The notes below the pieces were generated by a model. That model saw only the letters and a program-made list of their open reading frames with translations, was not told the DNA's origin and did no database searches. DNA of 64,000 bases, from the NCBI RefSeq assembly GCF_026210795.1, contig NC_089439.1, positions 4,960,001 through 5,024,000 on the forward strand, read 5' to 3'. Origin of the DNA: Rhizophagus irregularis (taxonomy: Eukaryota; Glomeromycota; Glomeromycetes; Glomerales; Glomeraceae). Both the position numbers and the translations under genes were made by a program. Positions 1 to 9,873 of this stretch are shown here, piece by piece; within the stretch, counting starts at the first letter, position 1; the number at the start of each line of letters is the position of its first letter.

Positions 1-1850
1 TTTTTTGATTTTTTAATAACAAAAACGTCAAGTCTGACGTTTTTAATTTAAAAAAAACCAATATTTTTTTGATTTTTATTTTTTAATCACAAAAATGTCA
101 AGTCTGACATTTTTAATCAAAAAAATCATTTTTTTTGATTTTTTAATTACAATAACGTCAAGTCTAACGTTTTTAATCAAAAAAATCATTTTTTTTGATT
201 TTTTAATTACAAAAACATCAAGTCTGACATTTTTAATCAACAAAATCATTTTTTTGATTTTTTAATTACAAAAACGTCAAGTCTGACGTTTTTAATTAAA
301 AAAAACAATATTTTTTTGATTTTTAATTACAAAATGCCAAGTCTGACATTTTTAATTAAAAAATCAATATTTTTTTTGATTTTTAATCACAAAAACATCA
401 AGTCTAACATTTTTAATTAAAAAAAACCAATATTTTTTTTGATTTTTAATCACAAAAACGTCAAGTCTGACGTTTTTAATTAAAAAAATCATTTTTTTGA
501 TTTTTTAATTACAAAAACGTCAAGTCTGACGTTTTTAACTAAAAAAATCAATTTTTTTGATTTTTAATTACAAAATTGTCAAATCTAATGTAAAAAATGA
601 TTTTTTGAATCATAAAAATGTCATGTCTGACGTTTTTAACTAAAAAAATCATTTTTTTTTTGATTTTTTAATTAAAAAACGTCAAGTCTGACGTTTTTTA
701 ACTAAAAAAGTCATTTTTTTGATTTTTTAATTACAAAAACGTCAAGTCTGACGTTTTTTAACTAAAAAAGTCATTTTTTTGATTTTTTTAATTACAAAAA
801 CGTCAAGCCTGACGTTTTTAACTAAAAAAGTCATTTTTTTGATTTTTTAATTACAAAAACGTCAAGCCTGACGTTTTTAATTAAAAAAATCATTTTTCTT
901 ATTTTTAATCACAAAAATGTCATGTCTGACGTTTTTTGACTAAAAAAGTCATTTTTTTTTGATTTTTTAATTACAAAAATGTCAAGTCTGACGTTTTTTA
1001 ACTGAAAATGTCATTTTTTTTGATTTTTTAATTACAAAAACGTCAAGTCTGACGTTTTTTAACTGAAAATATCATTTTTTTTGATTTTTTAATTACAAAA
1101 ACCTCAAGTCTGACGTTTTTTAACTGAAAAAGTCATTTTTTTGATTTTTTAATTACAAAAACGTCAAGCCTGACATTTTTTAACTAAAAAAGTTATTTTT
1201 TTGATTTTTTAATTACAAAAACGTCAAGCCTGACGTTTTTTAACTAAAAAAGTCATTTTTTTGATTTTTTAATTACAAAAACGTCAAGCCTGACATTTTT
1301 TAACTAAAAAAGTCATTTTTTTGATTTTTTAATTACAAAAACGTCAAGCCTGACGTTTTTCAACTAAAAAAGTCATTTTTTTTTGATTTTTTAATTACAA
1401 AAACGTCAAGCCTGACGTTTTTCAACTAAAAAAGTCATTTTTTTTGATTTTTTAATTACAAAAACGTCAAGCCTGATGTTTTTCAACTAAAAAAGTCATT
1501 TTTTCGATTTTTAATCACAAAAATGTAATGTCTGACGTTTTTAACTAAAAAAATCATTTTTTTTGATTTTTAATCACAAAAATGTCATGTCTGACGTTTT
1601 TAACTAAAAAAAACATTTTTTTGATTTTTTAATTACAAAAACGTCAAGTCTGACATTTTTAATTAATAAAATCATTTTTTTTTTGATTTTTTAATTACAA
1701 AAATGCCAAGTCTTACGTTTTTAACCAAAAAAATCAATTTTTTTGATTTTTAATCAAATCTAACGTAAAAAATGATTTTTTAATCATAAAAACGTCAAGT
1801 CTGACGTTTTTAATAAAAAAATCAATTTTCTTTATATTTAATTATAAAAA
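1..1850. repeat. Tandem array of ~60-bp units with a palindromic core
   Basis: About 30 head-to-tail copies of a unit of roughly 60 bp run from the window edge, so the array is cut on the left. Each unit holds an imperfect hairpin, AAAAACGTCA then AGTC or AGCC then TGACGTTTTT (10-bp arms, 4-nt loop), followed by an AT-rich spacer containing CATTTTTTTGATTTTTTAATTAC. Units between about 660 and 1500 are the most uniform. The outer units carry more changes (ATGTCA, CATCAA, TCATGT) and are sometimes shorter, as expected for an array homogenised in its centre. No ORF of note lies inside. It is not a CRISPR array: the spacers are as conserved as the hairpins. Confidence 0.95.
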
Positions 1851-1955
1851 TGTTTGATGACCCGACCCAAAATTTTCAAGTCAATCTGACAGTATAATGA
1901 TTATAACTCACTAATAATTACCAAGTTACTCTAGTTGTTATGAAAATTATAAAGC

Positions 1956-2207
1956 TTACCTCATTTTTGTATAAACTTCAAAAAACAGTATATAGGTCAC
2001 GGGAGATTTACTATTAGCTCTACGCACTTCTTCAGGGCCGGCACTATGTAATGCTGGTCGGAATGATCCACAAATGGAAGCGATCTTCATAATTTGGCTC
2101 ATTCCAGGACCTGACCTTTCTATGTAAAGCTTGGGGTCCTCATTAGACTGGATGATAATTAAAAATAAATATATAATAATTGTGAAACAAAGAATTTTAA
2201 CAATCAA
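1956..2207 (-). CDS. Small hypothetical protein with hydrophobic N-terminus
   Basis: An 83-codon frame on the minus strand begins with a run resembling a signal peptide or membrane anchor (MIVKILCFTIIIYLFLIII), followed by a polar part containing one cysteine (ASICGS). I do not recognise the family. Near its 3' end the sequence reads AAAATGAG then GTAAGC, a good 5' splice site, so the true gene could continue past the stop. No homologous copy is visible in the window. It may be a genuine small secreted protein or a chance frame. Confidence 0.3.
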   Translation of the reverse strand: MIVKILCFTIIIYLFLIIIQSNEDPKLYIERSGPGMSQIMKIASICGSFRPALHSAGPEEVRRANSKSPVTYILFFEVYTKMR

Positions 2208-2439
2208 TTATTAGCTGATCAAATTGATTGCCAATATTTATATTTATTATTTTAAATGCAAAGAAAAGTTGGTAATAATCATCGTTGTTAGATATAATTC
2301 CAGTAACTCAGTCATTTACTTTCCAACAAAGTATATTTATGATTAATGAAAATTTTTAAAGCCTTAATAAATTTCCGTTATTGTAGACAAAGAAAATTTA
2401 AACGAAATTAAACTACAAAAATAATAACAAATTTTATTT

Positions 2440-3015
2440 TTTATATTCAATCTTCAATTTACTAACTTCATTTCTTTTAGCCTTACGCGACTTTTACTAG
2501 AGTTTCACGAGCGAAATTTTCCAAACTTGCTTTCATCTTAGATTGTAAATCCTTCCGGAATATGAGTTTATTTTTATCTATTTTTTTGGTATTCCCCGAT
2601 CTATTCTTAAATATAATTCTTCTCTTCCTGAAAGAAAGATGAATATAAATAAAATGAAAGCCAAACTAATTCAATTTTTTAATTAAAAAAAAAAGAACAG
2701 AAATGTAATTCAATTTAAACTTACAGCGAGAATAAAGTATGTTACGTCAACTAAATTTTACAAAATAAAAGTTTATTTACTTTTTTTTTTTAAGAAATAA
2801 AGTAATAGAAATAGGTTAAATGGCTTTTCCATTATAACGATTAAGCCAATTCTACGAAAAGATTCTTTGATGATTTTTTCCATTTTTTCCTTATAATTTT
2901 CTCTTCTTAAATAGTAAAAATAAATAGTTTAATTTTTATTCTTACATACATCTTCATCTATTGTTTTATCTATATTATTGGCATGTTTTTTTAGTAGTCA
3001 TCAATTTTTTTAGCC
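2440..3015 (-). pseudogene. Decayed Myb-like gene copy, minus strand
   Basis: On the minus strand this stretch aligns piece by piece with the intact genes at 5524-6414 and 14931-15986. The last-exon segment is at 2460-2640 (reverse complements of GCGAAATTTTCCAAA and TCTTAGATTGTAAATCCTTCC), the 26-nt exon region near 2727-2755, and the first-exon and intron-1 region near 2885-3010 (ends ACATACATCTTCATCTATTG). Stops and indels interrupt every exon. It lies divergently to the intact plus-strand gene at 3843, the arrangement seen at the other loci, so it is the dead half of a pair. Confidence 0.75.
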
Positions 3016-3050
3016 TTCTGTTTTGTGATTAAAACTCGTGGCCTTAAATT

Positions 3051-3300
3051 GTGTAAAGCTCTGCATGAGCCGGCTCGAGCTGAGTAGAGCCAAAATTCAA
3101 GCCAGCTTAACTCGATTATAATTGGCCGGACGAGATTTTAAATATATAGAATGATCAGCTGATGATCACATGCGCAAATCATAACTCGTGAGCCAGCTCG
3201 AACCAATTGATTGCGAGCCGCTGCTCGGCTCGGCTCACTCTACCTGGTTCGAGAGCTGTCTCGAGCTGGCATGGCTCGTGTGGAGCATTACATTTGTTGG
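3051..3300. repeat. Word-reiterating element, word GAGCTCG/CGAGCTC
   Basis: A GC-rich island in AT-rich DNA. Short words such as AGCCGGCTCGAGCT, GAGCCAGCTCGA and CGAGCTGGCATGGCTCG recur in both orientations. The ends are imperfect inverted copies: left AAAGCTCTGCATGAGCC, right GGCATGGCTCGTGTGGAGC. It sits between the two divergent Myb-like copies. A related island occupies the same position upstream of the gene at 63232. No coding capacity; most simply a non-autonomous transposon. Confidence 0.6.
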
Positions 3301-3439
3301 TCAAACCTTTTTTGGCCAGCAATTTTTCATGGTTATTTTTTTTTTAAAAAAAAAGTCAATTAATAAACAGGAGTGTTTATTCATAATAATTACATATAAA
3401 TTTGTCATTATTACAACCTGAAACTTTATTCAAATGCAA

Positions 3440-3640
3440 TGGCTTTTTTTGATTGTTAAATTATAGTTTGAGAAACGTAATTTATTTAGTATTTATTTAG
3501 TATTAAAAAAAAAACTGTTATTAAGTTTTACACATCCTTTTTTGATTATAATAATTTTGAACAATAGAACGTTCCTTTTTTGATTGTGAAATTTTTGTAC
3601 AATCAAATTTATTCCTTTTTTGATTGAATAAAGTTTTTGT
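3440..3640 (+). promoter_or_regulatory. Direct repeats of CCTTTTTTGATTGT upstream of a Myb-like gene
   Basis: Four copies of a CYTTTTTTGATTG-type motif lie at about 3445, 3532, 3572 and 3613, some followed by GTGAAATTTTTGTACAAT or a relative. The same motif, repeated two to three times at 35-45-bp spacing, precedes the Myb-like loci at 6680-6740, 16128-16250 and 62976-63065. It is a candidate promoter element or duplicated upstream block. Function is inferred only from position and recurrence. Confidence 0.5.
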
Positions 3641-3842
3641 CCGACATTTGATTGTTATTAATTAATCACGTAATCAAATTGTACTCGGTGATGGATCACG
3701 TGATAGAACAATGACCATTCAAAAGCTACTAAACATAGTTAAATAACTTTTCTTCCGATGTTTATATATTATATTTTGAACTAAAAAGAATGTATAAATA
3801 CTGTATCGAAGAATTTTATTTATTTTTTTTTAAAAAAAAAAT

Positions 3843-4665
3843 ATGGTCGAACCAAAAAAGAAACAACAGAAAAAGTTACAAACGAAAAAGATAAAAACAG
3901 AAAAGATAGAATTAGTACGTATTAATTTTTTGAAAAAAAAATTCTTTCCAATTCATCGTGTTTTTTTATTTTATTTTTTTTTAAAAAAAAATTCTCGTAG
4001 TTTGATGATGAGATTATAAGTGCTATGAATGAATATAAAAATGAACCTAACCCATATATAAAGATTAGTAAAAAAATCAATAAAGGATTTACCTCAAAAC
4101 AAATTCGTCAGCGGTAAATATTAATTTAATTATGATTTAATTTTTTTTTTCGTAAAAATTTATTTTATTTTATTCATAATTTAGTTGGATAAGTCAACTC
4201 GATCCACGTCGTAAGTAAATTTTACCTTATTTAAGCTTTCTTAAATTGATTGTGTAATTTGATTTTTTTCTAGTCTGTCACAATGAACTCGATGAGGATG
4301 AAAGATCATACATCAATGAATGGGTTAAAGAATATAAAAACCAGAATCCATCTGATAAAATTTGCTGGACAAAATTAATTTTAAAGATGGACAAAAAATT
4401 CGGTAAATTACGTACCGAAAATAGGGTGAAAAATTTTTGGTACTTAAAAAAAAGACAAGAAAGACGACGAAGGCAACTACCTTCAAAAGTTGATGCATCA
4501 TCTTCCCCTCAAGATAACAACATCTTAAAAAGCGTGTCATTTTGTTCTCAAGATAACAACATCCCAAAAAGCGTTTTATTTTGTTTTCAAGATAACAACG
4601 TTCCAACAACCATATCGCCTTCCCCTCAAGATAATAATATTCCGACAGTATCACCTTCACCTTAA
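3843..4665 (+). CDS. Two-repeat Myb-like DNA-binding protein
   Basis: Four exons: 3843-3914, 4001-4113, 4185-4210 and 4274-4665, each joined by GT-AG (donors GTACGT, GTAAAT, GTAAGT) with phases 0, 2 and 1. The joined frame encodes about 200 residues. A lysine-rich N-terminus is followed by a first Myb-like repeat (EYKNEPN, ISKKINKGFTSKQIRQ, RWISQLDP) and a second (LDEDERSYINEWVKEY, a WTKL segment, FGKLRTENRVKNFWY). The tail repeats the word QDNN five times. Ordered tryptophans and the R-W...LDP joint are typical of R2R3-type Myb repeats, so nuclear DNA binding is likely; the target is unknown. The copies at 17546 and 63232 share the exon sizes 113 and 26 nt. A T10A10 run directly precedes the start codon. 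Confidence 0.85.
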
Positions 4666-5523
4666 GATAATAAACGTACTAAAACGCGTATCAAGCCAAG
4701 TTTCTGACAAGATGAAAATCAAAAATTTTGTTAATTTAGTAAATAATACACCCTAATTAGCATAAAAAAACAATCATGTTGTTTTATTGTATAGGATAGA
4801 AATACTTATAAAATTATTATATATTTTAATCAACAGATTTATTATGTGAAAATGAATTAATAGAAAGTCCAACATATTTGCAAATATTAAACTCTAGAAA
4901 TAAAAAAATCTTGATAACATGAAAGTCTAAAGAATAAAATTCGCATTTCTTAATCACGCAATCGATCAGCGTTACATTATAAACTTCAAGTGAAATTATT
5001 TACATCATATTCGAATATCTAATTCGTAAATACTCTTATCTTTTGTCTTAAAACTACATATAACTAATACATGCCTGTAACAGAATTTTAAAATTACAAC
5101 TCCTTTAAACGAAATTAATGAAGTAAACCGATCATATTTTATATTATAAAAACCTGACATTTTTCAAAATTAGAATATACTAATGTATTTTAAGATGTAA
5201 GAAAGGTGATCAGATCGTTTACTTTCTAACAATAATGAAAATTTTAATTTATAATTGATTGAAGAGAAATTCTTTAGTGTCTTATAATAATAATAATTGC
5301 CGTAATTGTAAACAAGCAAAAAATTTTAACGGTTTGTTCTAAATACGTTATTTATTTACTTTTGGATTTGAAGAAGTATAATTAAAAATATAAAAGTTAC
5401 AAAAAAAAACATTATAACTACAAGTTATTAAAAAATATAACTGAAAGCTAAAAAAAATATAATTAAAAGTTATAAAAAAGAAAGAAAATATAAAGATACA
5501 ATAATGAAGAGTGCTTAAATAAA
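4666..5523. other. Intergenic, duplicated 3' flank of the minus-strand Myb-like gene
   Basis: No gene seen. The stretch about 4930-5170 (CGCATTTCTTAATCAC, then CGTTACATT) is closely repeated at 34570-34870, next to another copy of the same gene family. Whole loci with flanks were therefore duplicated, not just coding sequence. The final 150 bp before 5524 are A/T tracts. Confidence 0.6.
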
Positions 5524-6414
5524 TTACAAATTCATATCAACATTTTTATCATTTTCATCTTCATCATTCAACAGGTATCGAAGTTCAAGTTTTTCTTGTT
5601 TGGTAAAGGGTCCAACTTCATTAATTGGAAAAGCGAGTTGGTTCATTTTTTCAGTTACATCTTCAATTTTATCTTCATTTCTTTTAACTTCTTTAGCTAA
5701 TCGATCGGTACGCCTTTTATTGGAGTTCCAAACGTTTTTGATACTATTTCGCGAGCGGAATTTACCAAATTTCTTTTCCATCTTAGGTTGTAAATCCTTC
5801 CATGGTTTATCACCATCTTGACATTTACTTGCCCATTCGCAAATATAATTTTTCTCTTCCTGAGAGTAAGGTGAATGGTCAACTAAATAAAGCGATAAAA
5901 GTACATTCAATTCTTCTTAATAAGTAAAAGCATAAATAGAATTTTTAGAACTTACGGTGAGGATCAAGCACATTCCAATAACTAAAATTTATAAAATAAA
6001 AAGTTAATTTATTTTTTTTAAAAAAAATCACTCGTAATAAATGAATTGATAACTTACTAGTCACAAATAGCTTTTGAATTATAGTCATAGTCACAACTAT
6101 CCTTTAATTTTTTAGCCAACATTTTAAAAGGATTACTAGGTTTTCTTCCCCTTTTTATCCAGTCTTTCATATAATCTAATATAATTTTCTTACCCTAAAG
6201 AGTAAAAAATAATTTAAGAATGTGAATATTTTTTTTTTTCATTAAATTTTAAATTTGTTCTATAACATACCTCTTCACTTATTGTTTTATGTATTCTATT
6301 GGTATTCCCCCTGGCAACATCCTTATTCACTTCTTCAGTACTTTCGCTTTCTTCAACACTCTTATCGTCATCAATTTTTTCGTGGTCAGCAAAGTCGTGG
6401 TTTTTCATTTCCAT
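5524..6414 (-). CDS. Two-repeat Myb-like DNA-binding protein, minus-strand subfamily
   Basis: Four exons on the minus strand: 6414-6271, 6194-6058, 5981-5956 and 5882-5524, all GT-AG. The frame closes to 221 residues. The N-terminus is acidic (KIDDDKSVEESESTEEV). The first repeat contains LDYMKDWIKRGRKPSNPF and joins through the 26-nt exon to ...WNVLDPH. The second has EEKNYICEWASKC, PWKDLQPKMEKKFGKF and NSIKNVWNSNKRR. A C-terminal acidic tail follows. The exon pattern (137 nt, then 26 nt) matches the plus-strand subfamily, so the two arose from one ancestor and now diverge in sequence. It is probably nuclear. It faces a relic plus-strand partner starting at 6911 across about 500 bp, suggesting a shared promoter. 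Confidence 0.85.
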
Positions 6415-6679
6415 TTTGTGGTCAATATTTTTTATAAATCAGAATATTTTTTTATTGTATATCAATTAATAAAATCAAATTTAAAGTGATATTTTTTTGA
6501 ACGAAAATAAAGAAGAAGATTTTTTACTCTCTATTCTTATTGTTTATATTTAAATTTTTCGTCACATAAATTACCACAACTATTTATAATAAATATAATA
6601 ATGTACTTTTCAGTTTTTTATATTAGTTTTTTTGAACTATACTTGATATAAAAACTTTAAAAGTTTTGTTTGTACAAAG

Positions 6680-6935
6680 AACTTTATCTTTTTTTGATTG
6701 TTGAAATTTGGACAATAAAATTTATTCCTTTTTTGATTGTAACTGCCAATCGGTGTGTCAAAACTGTTCTTGACGAAGAATCTAAAATTGATTACTAAAA
6801 TGCTAAATATAGTTAACTTTGTTTCTCATGTTATGATTAATAAATAAAATGTATAAACAGCAATGACTACCTTGATAGATTTTAGTATTTTTTTTTTTAA
6901 AAAAAAACAAATGAGCAAGCAAGAAAATATATAAA
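6680..6935 (+). pseudogene. Truncated 5' end of a plus-strand Myb-like gene
   Basis: The upstream block of the intact plus-strand genes is present: two TTTTTTGATTG motifs, then CTAAATATAGTTAAC, AATGTATAAACAG, and a T/A palindrome directly before ATG at 6911. The coding start resembles exon 1 (MSKQEN) but hits a stop after seven codons, and no exon 2-4 sequence follows. This is the lost partner of the divergent pair with 5524-6414. Confidence 0.6.
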
Positions 6936-8259
6936 CTATGTAAATTATGGACCAAAATCAACTGTACATTTTATGTAGTATCCAGATTCTAGAGATTTGT
7001 TAAGTCACTTCGAAACATTTATTTCCTATTTAAATGTATCATTCTTCCTATATGCAACATTTAATCATGAGATATAATAAACGGAAAAAGAAGTTTTATT
7101 TTATTCTCCCTGCGTAACCAATAAGTTTGATGCAAATACAAATAATAAATAAACAAATGATTTAATTAGTCCGTTATAAATTCCACAATTTATTTCTGTT
7201 TATTTGTGGCTGAGTCATTCATCTATTTCCTTTCTATTGATTGTGAACAATAAAATAACAGATCACTTTGATTTTCATCTGAAAGGAAATAGGTGAATGC
7301 TATCAAATTATACTAGCCTTTTTTAAAGAAAAAACCCAGGTATTTCACGTACAACCAATTTTCATGTAAAGCTGTTACGGGATTATTTATTATGTATTAG
7401 TAATGCATAGCGCAGACTAGTAATTTACTGCATGATTATGTTAAAATAACCCTATAAAAAAATTCTGGAAAAAGTTCCGATAAATGAACATTTTCTAGTT
7501 TTCATTCCGAAGAAACTCAGGCATGTGATCATTTTTCTGAAAAATTTTTTATTGGTTAAGTATATATGGCTAATTTCAAAATTTCGCTTCATAAATAATA
7601 TTATAATTATTATTATCGAGAATTTGCAAAACATGAACTCTACCCAAAATTCTTGATAATAACTTTATTAATTAACGCAGGTAGTATATCTAATACGAAT
7701 TTATATGCTTTAAATATTAATATTATTAATATTGTTAATACTGCAACTTCTATGACCAAAACCATTTACTATATAATACACGTACTATCTATTGTGATAC
7801 TCATACCACCAGAAAACGTTAATAGTGGCATACTGGCACTAATCCCTCTCATATCCCTCGAATTACAATTTTCACGTAGTCATTGATCGAATCAACGAGT
7901 TCAACAATCTGTTCAACAACTTTGCTGAAACCTATCGATTTTGAAAAATATGGTAAAAGCATTGTTAAAATATGATTTTACATATACATTTCTAACTCCG
8001 TTGTAACTCGATAACAGCCAAATGCTGAACATAATTATGTTAAAATACAAGATCAAAATACATTTAATATATGTTAGAAATATGAAATAGGAGTGTTTTG
8101 TTATATTGAAAATATGTTGTGTTTTTGTCATTTATCGAAAATTTAAAATACTATATAATTTTTAATATTATTATTCTGTAAAATCTAAAACTTACCAATT
8201 CTAAACTTAAATAATAAATAAAAAAATGAAATTGAAGTTACAAGATGAATGAAATTTAC
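6936..8259. other. Gene-free AT-rich stretch
   Basis: I see no supportable gene. The segment 7680-7885 has weak similarity to 33915-34085 (shared ATATCTAATACGAATTTA and spaced matches), which may be a decayed common repeat or gene fragment. Short frames here are interrupted or very low in complexity. Confidence 0.4.
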
Positions 8260-9269
8260 CATTTCCACCCAAAATTGAAACCCTCCGCCCTCTGGGATCT
8301 ACGAAAAAAAAATAAAAAGAAACGTTAACATTTATGTAAATGAAAAACGTGAGTTTCGCAAAAAAAACTTACCGTTTCCAAACTTTAACACCTATAATCG
8401 ACGCCTGGAGAACCTAAAAAAAATAAAGAAACGTTAGAGACATTTCTGTTAAAAAAAAAATTAGATGGTAAGTTTCTCACCATTTCCAAATAACCATAAA
8501 CAAAATTTAATGAAAAGCTTAACAACAAGAACTTTTAAAATATTAAAATTCCCGATTGAACCAGTTAAATCTTACAAATAGAATAACATTATTTAACGTA
8601 TTATTAAAAAATCAAAAAAATGTTAAGTTTCGTTAACTTACCATTTTCATCCTGACCCAGAGATTAGTTCTCGAACCCTACATGAAAAATTTTGGTTTTT
8701 TTTTATTTTTTCGGTTTAAAAAACTGAAATTTTTTATTTTTTATTTTTATTTTTTTATGTAAAAATCTTCTTTTTATTAAAGTTCGGGTAATGAAGTTTC
8801 GAACTTTTTTACGAAACTCACTTGAGAATACAGTGCCCACGTAAGAATCAATTTCCCTATAAAAACAAAAGTTAAAAGAAAGCTTTTTTTAAAAAAGGTT
8901 TCTTATCTGGTCTTATCTGGGCTTCTGGTTCCTGATATTCCACAAAAGAAACAGATAAAAATAAAGTTAAAAAAACTTGATCTCTTTTCGAAACTCACTT
9001 GGAATTCTGGTATCAATTTTTCTACAAAAAAAGGGAAAAAAGTTAAAAAAACTTTTTCTTTAAGTTTTGAGTTCCTTTTTTGAAACTTAACTATTCCACA
9101 TGTTCAGACCCGTCTATAAATAAGAAAAAAACTGAGGTGATTTCTTATCAAAATCTTGTATATGTGTCCAGTCTAAAAAAAGGAAAAAATTAGTACCCGT
9201 CTTTAAAAGAAAAAGAAATTAAAAATTAATATACTCACCGAAATCCCGCATCCAAAGAGCAAAAGCTAC
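8260..9269 (-). other. Ladder of possible micro-exons with canonical splice sites
   Basis: On the minus strand, GC-richer islets of 23-41 nt are bounded by T-rich AG acceptors and GTAAG/GTGAG-type donors: 9269-9239, 9021-8999, 8856-8822, 8677-8642, 8413-8373 and 8298-8260. The spacers are 74-228 bp and very AT-rich. Joined in order with consistent phase they stay open for about 68 codons and meet a stop just past the last islet. Several islets resemble one another (AAATTGAT near two acceptors; TGGAAATG, ATGAAAATG and TGGAAACG before three donors). It could be a real multi-micro-exon gene, a repeat whose units mimic exons, or chance. Further islets near 9100 and 9170 have acceptors but poor donors. 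I cannot name a family. Confidence 0.35.
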
Positions 9270-9409
9270 CTAAAGAGAAAATGGAGTGAAATATTAATAA
9301 TTGTTTCATAGGCTAAAAACATTCCTCCTTACCCAAAGAATACCGAAATTTAATTATTAACATATGTATATATATTTACATATGTTTAACCTTACGAAAA
9401 GCCCTTCCT

Positions 9410-9454
9410 CTATAAACAGGTTGAGGTACCTATAGGGAGAGAGCCATCGCTGCT
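9410..9454. repeat. Left half of a small palindrome split by the MULE; ends in the target duplication
   Basis: CTATAAACAGGTTGAGGTA (9410-9428) is matched in reverse complement, with two mismatches, by 14139-14157 on the far side of the MULE. ATCGCTGCT at 9446-9454 repeats at 14131-14139. The MULE therefore landed in the loop of a roughly 80-bp hairpin-like sequence, creating a 9-bp target duplication. Confidence 0.8.
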
Positions 9455-9640
9455 GCAAATATATCGTTTTTGATTAAGGAGGTGATGCTTTTTGATTATA
9501 GAAGTTAGTTGTACAAACTGTTGTATCGTTTTTGATTATTGAAAAAATAAATGTATCATTTTTGATTATTGAAAAAAAAATTCTATCGTTTTTGATTATT
9601 GAAAAAAAATGTATCATTTTTGATTATTCGATAGTATCAC
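9455..9640 (+). repeat. Left terminal inverted repeat of the MULE
   Basis: A 186-bp repeat containing five or six iterations of TATCRTTTTTGATTATTGAAA after an outer tip GCAAATATATCG. The internal iterations are probably multiple transposase-binding sites. It is the reverse complement of 13945-14130. Confidence 0.93.
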
Positions 9641-9873
9641 ATGGTCACATGCATAGATTCGACATACTGTACATATCGGAGACTTTATTCACTAAATAAT
9701 TTCAAATTACTAAACTTATTAATCGTTATTTTTGTTTCCTTACTATTTACTGTTTCTTGTATATTTTTATTAAGCCATTTAAAACAAAGAATTGCCAACA
9801 TTCATATGTCATAAATTTAATCCTTATTTTCTCAAAATTTGTCTTTATTACAACTAAAAGACAATAGTATTAA

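Noticed and set aside
1-1850. CRISPR-like alternation of palindrome and spacer
   Set aside because: The spacers are nearly identical between units, the DNA is eukaryotic and no cas genes are present; it is a simple tandem repeat.
4325-4660. 111-codon minus-strand frame
   Set aside because: Shadow of the last exon of the Myb-like gene on the plus strand, whose splice structure and paralogues are clear.
7653-7886. 77-codon hydrophobic frame
   Set aside because: Low complexity, no start context, and the related stretch at 33915-34085 does not keep the frame open.
9396-9429. A seventh islet with splice-like borders for the micro-exon ladder
   Set aside because: It coincides with the left arm of the palindrome that the MULE interrupts, so its borders have another explanation.
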